Source: Actinomycetales bacterium (GTDB lineage: Bacteria; Actinomycetota; Actinomycetes; Actinomycetales; Beutenbergiaceae). Taken from it: 23,709 bases of DNA. The notes under the pieces are model-generated. The model was given only the letters and a program-made list of their open reading frames with translations, ran no database searches and was not told the DNA's origin. Positions 15,344-21,612 of the stretch are shown piece after piece (the stretch's first letter is position 1; every line of letters starts with the position of its first letter). The DNA is taken from the NCBI GenBank assembly GCA_016649925.1, contig JAENWO010000005.1, positions 1 to 23,709 on the forward strand, read 5' to 3'. Position numbers and translations under genes: made by a program.

Positions 15344-15396
15344 TGACGCGCCGACTCATGAAGACATCGATCTGCGGAAAGGCAGGGTCACGATGA
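15343..15396 (+). CDS. 17-residue bridging mini-ORF (hyfE to hyfF)
   Basis: The ATG shares its A with the hyfE stop (TGATG), and the TGA overlaps the hyfF ATG (ATGA). It encodes M-T-R-R-L-M-K-T-S-I-C-G-K-A-G-S-R, a basic peptide with no recognised family. It spans the 49-bp gap exactly. A coupling role is inferred; a purine-rich GGAAAGGCAGGG stretch could also start hyfF independently. Confidence 0.3.
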   Translation: MTRRLMKTSICGKAGSR

Positions 15397-16931
15397 TGGC
15401 GATCAGCGAGATGGTGCACGCTGCCGCAGCCAGCGGCCCGGCCGCCACGGCAGTGCTGCTGGCGCCGATGCTTGCGCCGTTGGTCGCGGCCTCGGCGGCC
15501 GTGCTGGTCGGGTGGCGGCGTGCCGTCTCCTGGTCCGCGGTCGCTGCGTCCGTCGTCATCCTCGTGTCCGGTGTGCTGGCCGCCGTCGCGACGGCCGACG
15601 GCTCGGTGCTGACCGTCGGCGGCACGCTGCGCGCCGACGCCCTCACGGCGGTGATGCTGCTGGTCATCGGCGTCGTCGCCGTCATCGCGACATGGTCCGG
15701 GGTCAGCTACATCGACCAAGAGCTGGCCGCCGGGCACACCGACGGGCGCGGTGCCCGGCGGTATGGGGTGCTGGTCCCGATGTTCCTGACGGCGATGGTG
15801 CTGGCCGTGCTGGCGAGCAACCTCGGCGTGATGTGGGCGGCTATCGAAGCGACCACGATCGTGACCGCGTTCCTCGTCGGGCACCGTGGCGGCCGCCAGG
15901 CGGTCGAGGCCACGTGGAAGTACGTGATGATCTGCTCGGTCGGGATCGCCCTGGCCTACCTCGGCACTGTGCTCGTGTACTACGCATCCCAGCACGCCGG
16001 GATCGGGGAGCAAGGCTCGCTGGACTGGAGCGTCCTGGTCGCCAACGCCGACCAGCTCGACCCGGGCGTCATGCGCGTCGCGGTTCCGCTGCTCGTCCTG
16101 GGGTTCGGGACGAAGGCGGGGCTCATGCCGATGCACAGCTGGTTGCCTGACGCGCACAGCCAGGCTCCGGCGCCGGTGTCTGCGCTGATGTCCGGCGTCC
16201 TGCTGTCGGTCGCCGTGTACGCGCTGCTCCGTTACCGGGTTGTCGCGGTCGCCGCGCTCGACCTCCAGTTCGTGCGGTCCCTGATCCTCGTGGTCGCCCT
16301 TGCGTCGGTGGCGCTGGCAGCATCGATGCTGCTCGCCCAGCGGGACTACAAGCGCCTGCTCGCCTACTCCAGCATCGAGCACATGGGGCTGGTCATGATC
16401 GGCGTGGCCGTGGGCACTCCGTTGGCCGTGACGGCCCTGTTGCTGCACATCCTCGGGCACGGTCTGGCCAAGGCGGTCCTGTTCTGCGCATCCGGGCAGA
16501 TCCTGGCATCGGAAGGAACCACGCAGATCTCGGGCGTCCGGGGGTTGCTCGCGCGCCAGCCGGTCCTTGCGGGCACCTTCGCGCTCGGGGTCGCCGCACT
16601 GCTCGGGCTGCCCCCGTTCAGCATCTTCGTCAGCGAGCTCGCCCTGGCGCGGGCTGCCGCCGACGCCGGCCTGGCCTGGGCGGTCGCCGTAGCGTTGGTG
16701 CTGCTGCTCGTCGTCTTCGTCGCCGTCGCCGGTCACACCGCCGGCATGCTCTTCGGGGGTGATGCCGCCGGGCAACGACCGCCGCACACGCCGCCGCACA
16801 CACCGTCGCTCCCTCGCGTCGCGGCCGCGCCGCTGGTCACCGGCCTCATCGCACTCGCGGTCCTCGGCGTGGTCGCCTGGCCGTTGGAACAACTGCTGGA
16901 TGCCGCCTCGGCGATCGCGGGGACCTCATGA
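15393..16931 (+). CDS. hyfF: HyfF-like antiporter-type subunit (HycQ, Rv0086-like)
   Basis: The second NuoL/M/N-family pump of the operon, 512 residues with about 14 spans. Proton-path residues are Glu152 (W-A-A-I-E-A-T-T-I) and Lys241 in FGTKAGLMPMHSWLPDAHSQ. KRLLAYSSIEHMGLV and HILGHGLAKAVLF complete the family pattern, with lysines in both. A short Pro/His repeat (P-P-H-T-P-P-H-T-P) lies in the last cytoplasmic loop. There are tandem ATGs at 15393 and 15396; the first overlaps the mini-ORF stop. The gene's stop overlaps the large-subunit ATG as ATGA. With HyfB it gives the complex two possible ion channels. Confidence 0.93.
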   Translation: MMAISEMVHAAAASGPAATAVLLAPMLAPLVAASAAVLVGWRRAVSWSAVAASVVILVSGVLAAVATADGSVLTVGGTLRADALTAVMLLVIGVVAVIATWSGVSYIDQELAAGHTDGRGARRYGVLVPMFLTAMVLAVLASNLGVMWAAIEATTIVTAFLVGHRGGRQAVEATWKYVMICSVGIALAYLGTVLVYYASQHAGIGEQGSLDWSVLVANADQLDPGVMRVAVPLLVLGFGTKAGLMPMHSWLPDAHSQAPAPVSALMSGVLLSVAVYALLRYRVVAVAALDLQFVRSLILVVALASVALAASMLLAQRDYKRLLAYSSIEHMGLVMIGVAVGTPLAVTALLLHILGHGLAKAVLFCASGQILASEGTTQISGVRGLLARQPVLAGTFALGVAALLGLPPFSIFVSELALARAAADAGLAWAVAVALVLLLVVFVAVAGHTAGMLFGGDAAGQRPPHTPPHTPSLPRVAAAPLVTGLIALAVLGVVAWPLEQLLDAASAIAGTS

Positions 16932-18421
16932 CCGAAACCCACCGAAGGATCCAGCAGGTCAGTGCTGCCGACCTGCCCGCACACGTCCGGGCGCTGATCG
17001 CCGACGGGTTCCGCCTCGCGCTGGTCGCCGCACACGAAGACCCTGACGTGTTCCGCGTGGTGTACCTGTTCACGGCCGGCGCGCCCGACCGGCGGGTGGA
17101 GCTCGAGCTACGTACCGAACGGGACGCGCCGCAGGTGCCGAGCCTGGCCGCGCTGTCCTTCCCCGCCGGACGGTTCGAGCGGGAGATGCGTGACCTGTAC
17201 GGCATCGTGCCGCTGCACCACCCGTTGCCGCGGCGGCTGATACGGCACCAGCACTGGCCGACTGGCTGGTACCCCATGCGCTCCGACGCGGGGCCATCGC
17301 CACCTTTCGGGTCCACCGAAGAGGCGTACCCCTTCCTGACGGTGCAGGGGCCCGGGGTGTATGAGATCCCGGTCGGCCCCGTCCACGCCGGACTCATCGA
17401 ACCGGGGCACTTCCGTTTCTCGGTGGTCGGAGAGACGATCCTGAAGCTCAAGGCCCGGCTGTGGTTCACCCACAAGGGCCTCGAGAAGCTGGCCGAGGGG
17501 CGCACCCCGGCGGACGCGTTCCCGCTGGCCGAGCGGGTCAGCGGGGACACCACCGTCGGGCACGCCCTCGCCTTCTGCCTTGCTGTCGAGGACGCCTACG
17601 ACTGGTCGGTCCCGGAACAGGCCGGCGTGCTTCGTGCGGTGCTGCTGGAGCTGGAGCGGCTGTATAACCACGTGGCCGACCTGGGCGCACTCTGCAACGA
17701 CGTCGGCTACGGCATCCTTCATGCACACACGATGCGGGTCCGCGAGCAGCTGCTGCGCCTCAACGCCGACGTCACCGGTCACCGGCTGCTGCGCGGCGGG
17801 GTGCTGCTCGGCGGCGCCCACGTCGCGCAGCTGCCCACCTCCGGCGACCTCGCCGCCATCGTGTCGGACGTCGCGGAGATCGTCGAGCTTGCGCTGCGCA
17901 ACAGCGTGGTGCTGGACCGTTTCACCGGAACGGCTGTGCTCGGCGCCGACCAAGCCCGCGAGATCGGCGCTCTCGGGTACGTCGCACGGGCCAGCGGCGT
18001 GGACATCGACGCTCGCCGCGACCACCCGTTCCATCCGGCCACCACCCAGGTCGCCTCGGTGACCCGCTCCGAGGGGGACGTGCTGGCCCGGTTCCTGGTG
18101 CGCGCGGGGGAGGTGCGGGCCAGCGTCGCCCTGCTCGAGCTGCTGCTCCGCGAGGCCAGGCCCGGGTGGGCGATCCGCGACCGACCGCGGCGGCTGCCGG
18201 GCGGTCAGGTCTCCGGCGTCGGGCTCGTCGAAGGGTGGCGGGGCACGATCGCGCATCGCGTCGAGATCGGAGCAGACGGGAGGCTGGCACGCCTCAAGAT
18301 CGTCGATCCTTCGTTCCTGACCTGGCCCGCGCTACCGGTCGCGCTGAACGGCACGATCGTTCCCGACTTCCCGATGACGAACAAGAGCTTCAACCTGTCC
18401 TATGCCGGGAACGACCTGTGA
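16928..18421 (+). CDS. hycE: HycE-like large subunit lacking the NiFe-site cysteines (Rv0087-like)
   Basis: A NuoC-NuoD fusion of 497 residues as in HycE/HyfG. Residues ~1-125 are the NuoC part (E-R-E-M-R-D-L-Y-G-I at 84-93). The large-subunit part follows, from GPGVYEIPVGPVHAGLIEPG (141-160). Where hydrogenases have R-x-C-G-x-C, this reads R-V-S-G-D-T-T (203-209). Where they have D-P-C-x-x-C at the C-terminus, this reads N-K-S-F-N-L-S-Y-A-G-N-D-L (485-497). All four nickel-iron ligands are therefore absent and it cannot be a normal hydrogenase. There is also no cleavable tail, as expected without nickel insertion. The rest of the fold is kept, suggesting a different reaction at this site. 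The ATG overlaps hyfF. It is the last gene of the operon. Confidence 0.93.
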   Translation: MTETHRRIQQVSAADLPAHVRALIADGFRLALVAAHEDPDVFRVVYLFTAGAPDRRVELELRTERDAPQVPSLAALSFPAGRFEREMRDLYGIVPLHHPLPRRLIRHQHWPTGWYPMRSDAGPSPPFGSTEEAYPFLTVQGPGVYEIPVGPVHAGLIEPGHFRFSVVGETILKLKARLWFTHKGLEKLAEGRTPADAFPLAERVSGDTTVGHALAFCLAVEDAYDWSVPEQAGVLRAVLLELERLYNHVADLGALCNDVGYGILHAHTMRVREQLLRLNADVTGHRLLRGGVLLGGAHVAQLPTSGDLAAIVSDVAEIVELALRNSVVLDRFTGTAVLGADQAREIGALGYVARASGVDIDARRDHPFHPATTQVASVTRSEGDVLARFLVRAGEVRASVALLELLLREARPGWAIRDRPRRLPGGQVSGVGLVEGWRGTIAHRVEIGADGRLARLKIVDPSFLTWPALPVALNGTIVPDFPMTNKSFNLSYAGNDL

Positions 18422-18424
18422 CGG

Positions 18425-18476
18425 TTGCACCGACACGCGTTGCACCGGCACGCGTTCCACCGGCACGCGTTCCACC
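18425..18476. repeat. 15-bp tandem repeat after the Hyc-like operon, ~3.5 copies
   Basis: Units start at 18425, 18440, 18455 and (partial) 18470. The consensus is TTGCACCGGCACGCG, each spanning the palindrome ACGCGT at the joint with the next unit. Copies differ at one or two positions. It begins four bases past the large-subunit stop. It could be a termination or protein-binding region, or simple slippage; nothing decides. Confidence 0.85.
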
Positions 18477-18490
18477 CCGAGCGGGGGAAA

Positions 18491-18559
18491 CCCGGTGACC
18501 GGACCGGGCACCACCTCCCCAAACTGAGACAGAAGCAACCGAGGCGGAACTAGCCGCCT
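18491..18559 (+). terminator. Two hairpins in the 18422-18651 spacer, possible operon end
   Basis: CCCGGT (18491-18496) pairs with ACCGGG (18503-18508), and AGGCGG (18542-18547) pairs with CCGCCT (18554-18559), each around six bases. A weaker GGCCG/CGGCC pair lies at 18571-18588. None has a T-run. They lie between the operon end and the next promoter, so termination is the simplest reading. No gene is visible in this 230-bp spacer. Confidence 0.35.
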
Positions 18560-18651
18560 ACTCACCCACTGGCCGACAAATTCCGGCCTGCTCAACCCGT
18601 CATCGTTCCACAGCGTCCCGGCGGACCGGGAGTGCCTGGGACACTGGGACG

Positions 18652-19821
18652 GTGCGCATCCTCCTGGCCCCCGACCACTTCGGCGGCACCCTCAGCGCCA
18701 CCCAGGCCGTCGCTGCGTTGACTCGCGGCTGGGCGGTGCGCGGCGACGACGAGGTGACCGGGCGGGCGATGAGCGACGGCTCGGTGGGCCTGGTCGACGT
18801 CGTGCACGCAGCCCGCGGCGGTGAGCTGATGTCCCTGACCGTGCCTGGCGCACTGGGGGCGCCGATGCCGGCGAGCGTGCTCCACGTGCCCGGCCGCGGT
18901 GGTGGGACGGCCTTCGTCGAGGCTGGTCAGGTCCTGGGGACGCCCGCTCGGGGGCGCGACGACCACCTCGCCAGCGCCCGGGACGGTTCGAGCGCGGGGG
19001 CGGCCGACCTGGTGGCGGTGGCCCTGGCGACGGGCGCCCGACGCGTGGTCGTCGGCGTCGGGCACGTCCTCACGCACGACGCGGGCGCAGGATTCCTGCG
19101 TGCGCTGCACGAGCGCCTGGTCGGAGGCAGGGCACCCACACAGGTCTGGCGCAGCATCCCCGCGTTGCGTGAGGCGCTGGCGGGGACGGAGCTGTTGGTC
19201 GCGGCAGCCACGGACATCCCCCTCCTCGGGCTGCACGGCGCGGGCGCGGCGCTCGCGAACCGGGACGGGATCGACCCAGCGACCGCGCAGGACATCGAAG
19301 GGTCGATGGCGGAGCTCGTCGTCGCTGCGGAGGCGATGGTGGCCGGGCTTCCTCCGGTGCGCGTCCTCCTCCTCGGTGCCGACGCGGAGCCAACTCGTCG
19401 AGCGTCCCGCCTCGACCACTCGGGGGCCGGTGGTGGGCTGGGCTTCGCGCTCGCGCTCCTTGGGGCCCGCCTGATGTCCGGGGCGGAGGTGGTCGCGGCC
19501 GAGGTGGGCCTGGCCGAGGCGGTGGCCGCCGCCGACCTGGTCGTGACCGGGGGAGAGGCGCTCGACGGCGACGCCCTCCACGACGGCGTCGTCGCGACCG
19601 TTGGCCGGCTGGCGATGGCCTCCGGGATCCCGGTGGTCGCCGTGGCGCACGAGCTGTATGTCAACCGCCGGGAGCTGGCCCAGGTGGGTGTCAGCGGCTC
19701 CTACCAGGTGCTCGACACCCGGCTCTCCCACACGCCCGGTGCAGCAGAGCCCGAACCCCTGGTCCCCGCGGAGGCGTTGGCCGCCCGGGGCGCCCGGATC
19801 GCTCGCACCTGGTCGCCCTGA
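18652..19821 (+). CDS. Glycerate kinase family protein with altered motifs (Rv2205c-like)
   Basis: A protein of 389 residues with the type I glycerate kinase layout: M-R-I-L-L-A-P-D-H-F-G-G-T-L-S-A at the N-terminus, H-S-G-A-G-G-G-L-G-F-A-L about residue 260, and V-V-T-G-G-E-A-L-D-G-D at about residue 299. Normal enzymes read D-S-F-K-G-S near the start and T-G-E-G-x-x-D-x-Q-S/T near the end. Here the lysine is glycine and the second motif is rearranged, so glycerate phosphorylation is doubtful. The GTG start follows directly on a GACACT -10-like hexamer (18640-18645), possibly leaderless. As I recall, it precedes the Fe-S carrier gene in mycobacteria too, so it is likely ancestral core genome with a diverged function. 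Confidence 0.85.
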   Translation: MRILLAPDHFGGTLSATQAVAALTRGWAVRGDDEVTGRAMSDGSVGLVDVVHAARGGELMSLTVPGALGAPMPASVLHVPGRGGGTAFVEAGQVLGTPARGRDDHLASARDGSSAGAADLVAVALATGARRVVVGVGHVLTHDAGAGFLRALHERLVGGRAPTQVWRSIPALREALAGTELLVAAATDIPLLGLHGAGAALANRDGIDPATAQDIEGSMAELVVAAEAMVAGLPPVRVLLLGADAEPTRRASRLDHSGAGGGLGFALALLGARLMSGAEVVAAEVGLAEAVAAADLVVTGGEALDGDALHDGVVATVGRLAMASGIPVVAVAHELYVNRRELAQVGVSGSYQVLDTRLSHTPGAAEPEPLVPAEALAARGARIARTWSP

Positions 19822-19947
19822 CGTACCCTGGAGGAGTCCCGGCGTGATGATCGCCACGGGACCGGCGGAACACCTTTGGCCGGCTGCGCGTTACAGTCGA
19901 CAAGGACATCTGATTAGCGCGAGCGACCACGACATTCGGAGAACACC

Positions 19948-20307
19948 ATGAGCCAGACCACCAGCAGTACCGAGACGACTGCCCACGAGGTCGCCCTGAC
20001 CGACGTGGCCGCCAGCAAGGTCAGGACCCTGCTCGAGCAGGAGGGTCGCGACGACCTCCGCCTGCGCGTGGCGGTGCAGCCCGGCGGGTGCTCCGGCCTG
20101 ATCTACCAGCTGTACTTCGACGAGCGCTACCTCGACGGTGACGCGGTGCGCGACTTCGACGGCGTCGGGGTCATCATCGACAAGATGAGCGTGCCCTACC
20201 TCGCCGGTGCGACCATCGACTTCGCGGACACCATCGAGAAGCAGGGATTCACGATCGACAACCCGAATGCGGGCGGATCCTGCGCCTGTGGCGACTCCTT
20301 CCACTGA
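19948..20307 (+). CDS. erpA: HesB/IscA-type iron-sulfur carrier (ErpA-like)
   Basis: A protein of 119 residues. It carries the three conserved cysteines of A-type Fe-S carriers: G-G-C-S-G in the middle and C-A-C-G-D-S-F at the C-terminus. It delivers clusters to apo-enzymes in the cytoplasm. The first ~13 residues are a Ser/Thr-rich extension. The start at ATG 19948 has a CGGAGA ribosome site. The 126-bp gap upstream should hold its promoter, but I cannot choose one with confidence. M. tuberculosis Rv2204c holds the same position beside Rv2205c. A stem-loop follows the stop by 20 bp. Confidence 0.95.
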   Translation: MSQTTSSTETTAHEVALTDVAASKVRTLLEQEGRDDLRLRVAVQPGGCSGLIYQLYFDERYLDGDAVRDFDGVGVIIDKMSVPYLAGATIDFADTIEKQGFTIDNPNAGGSCACGDSFH

Positions 20308-20327
20308 GCCGACCTGTCAGCGCCGCC

Positions 20328-20357
20328 GCGCCCCTCGGCCGTGTGGACGAGGGGCGC
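20328..20357 (+). terminator. Hairpin terminator after erpA
   Basis: GCGCCCCTCG (20328-20337) and CGAGGGGCGC (20348-20357) are a perfect 10-bp stem around a 10-base loop, 20 bp past the erpA stop. There is no T-run. The strength and position make it a good intrinsic-type terminator separating erpA from the FKBP gene. Confidence 0.7.
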
Positions 20358-20423
20358 AGCCGTGTCCGCCCCCGGGTGCGCCGGCGGCCTGACGACCATC
20401 CCCACCTGAAACGAGCTCCCGTC

Positions 20424-21365
20424 GTGACCACTGTGCGCTCCGTGCGTCTGCTTGCCTCCGCCGCCCTCGCCGGGGTGTTCCTGCTCGCCGGCTGCGGGGG
20501 GAGCGACCAGGGCCCGTCCTCGGACACATCCTCGACCGGCTCCGGTGCCGCCTCGGCCGACCTGCCGACGGCGTCCGGTGAGTTCGGTGAGGCTCCGACC
20601 CTGACCTTCCCCGACGGCGATGCGCCCACCGATCTGCAGGTCGAGGTGCTGAGCGAGGGCGACGGCGCGGTCGTCGACCCGGGGGCCGCGGTGGCGGCGA
20701 GCTACCTCGGGCAGGTGTGGGGCAGCGACACGTCCTTCGACGAGTCCTACAGCCGCGGCAAGCCCAGCTTGTTCTCGCTGAGCAGCGTCGTCGCCGGCTG
20801 GACGCAGGGCATCCCTGACCACACGGTCGGCTCCCGTCTGCTCATCAGCATCCCGCCCGACCTCGGGTACGGCGAGGACGGCAACGCCCAGGCAGGAATC
20901 GGTGGCGAGGACACGATCGTCTTCGTCGTCGACATCGTCACCGCCTACAACGTCGGCGACACCGGTCAGGCCGACGCGCAGGTGGTGACCGACCCGGCCC
21001 AGCTGCCGGTGACGATCGAGGGTGCGCTCGGGGCGCCGGCGACGTTCACGGTCAACGCCGGTGCGGCGGCGCCCGCAGAGGCGCAGCTCATCCGCATCGC
21101 GGACGGCACGGGTGAGACGACCGCCGCAGGGCAGCAGGTCGCGGTAGCCTTCGTCGCCACCTACTGGGACAACACCGGCACCGAGTCCAGCTGGACGCCC
21201 TCCGAGGGCAGCGTCGGCGGACCGCTCGTCTCGAACCTAGGTGGCGGCACGGTCTTCGACCTCGCGATCGGGGTTCCGGTCGGCTCGCGTGTGCTGCTGA
21301 CGGCGCTCGCCAGCGCCGACAGCCCCGCCCTGGTCGTCCTCGTCGACATCCTCGGCGTGGTCTAG
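20424..21365 (+). CDS. FKBP-type peptidyl-prolyl isomerase lipoprotein
   Basis: A protein of 313 residues from the GTG at 20424. That start gives a proper lipoprotein signal: a short basic N-terminus, hydrophobic core and lipobox L-A-G-C with Cys24. An earlier ATG (20343) would lie within the terminator hairpin. After a Ser/Gly/Thr linker, residues ~68-175 are an FKBP domain (G-A-A-V-A-A-S-Y-L-G-Q-V-W, F-S-L-S-S-V-V-A-G-W-T-Q-G-I, I-P-P-D-L-G-Y-G). Residues ~200-313 look like a second, degenerate FKBP-like domain (G-Q-Q-V-A-V-A-F-V-A-T-Y-W, V-P-V-G-S-R-V-L-L). It would help fold proteins outside the membrane. Genes of this kind are common beside cytochrome oxidase genes in Micrococcales; a link to oxidase assembly is only possible. 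Confidence 0.88.
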   Translation: MTTVRSVRLLASAALAGVFLLAGCGGSDQGPSSDTSSTGSGAASADLPTASGEFGEAPTLTFPDGDAPTDLQVEVLSEGDGAVVDPGAAVAASYLGQVWGSDTSFDESYSRGKPSLFSLSSVVAGWTQGIPDHTVGSRLLISIPPDLGYGEDGNAQAGIGGEDTIVFVVDIVTAYNVGDTGQADAQVVTDPAQLPVTIEGALGAPATFTVNAGAAAPAEAQLIRIADGTGETTAAGQQVAVAFVATYWDNTGTESSWTPSEGSVGGPLVSNLGGGTVFDLAIGVPVGSRVLLTALASADSPALVVLVDILGVV

Positions 21366-21455
21366 CCGGCGGCGGGTCTGGGACCTTGCGGGAACGCCGG
21401 CAGCGGCCCGGCCGGGATCCCGAAATCGGCTTGCGCCCACCTGACGGTTCGTCAT

Positions 21456-21483
21456 CATGACTCTCGAACGGGTATGAGTCATG
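21456..21483. promoter_or_regulatory. Inverted repeat upstream of coxB
   Basis: CATGACTC (21456-21463) and GAGTCATG (21476-21483) are perfect 8-bp arms around 12 bases. They lie about 130 bp before the coxB start. A TAGGGT hexamer (21508-21513) of the actinobacterial -10 type follows about 25 bp later, so the repeat would sit near the -35 region and could bind a regulator. The rest of 21366-21612 has no gene that I can see. Confidence 0.4.
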
Positions 21484-21612
21484 CCGCAGCGTTGCCGCCT
21501 TTGGCGCTAGGGTGGTCGCTGTCGGTGAGAACGGCGTGAGTGCTGCCCTCGGGCGGTGCCGCTCCCACCACAGCGGACCAGTTCGTCCCAGACGTCGGAA
21601 GGCTTCAACACC

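Noticed and set aside
15177..16892. 571-codon open frame on the minus strand opposite hyfE and hyfF
   Set aside because: The product is an Arg/Gly/His/Asp-rich mix typical of antisense frames over membrane genes; hyfF and hyfE on the plus strand are certain.
11522..16931. Mrp-type Na+/H+ antiporter operon
   Set aside because: The two antiporter-like proteins come with NuoB-, NuoH- and NuoCD-like subunits and HyfE, which defines a Hyf/Hyc complex rather than Mrp.
10586..18421. Functional formate hydrogenlyase or NiFe hydrogenase
   Set aside because: The large subunit lacks all four nickel-iron ligands, and there is no formate dehydrogenase, ferredoxin-like subunit or maturation gene nearby.
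10400..18650. Mobile element carrying the Hyc-like operon
   Set aside because: No transposase, integrase, tRNA target or matching terminal repeats can be seen at either end; only the truncated kinase and synteny argue for insertion.
20343..20423. Upstream ATG start for the FKBP lipoprotein
   Set aside because: It would put 27 Arg-rich residues before the signal peptide and lies inside the erpA terminator hairpin.
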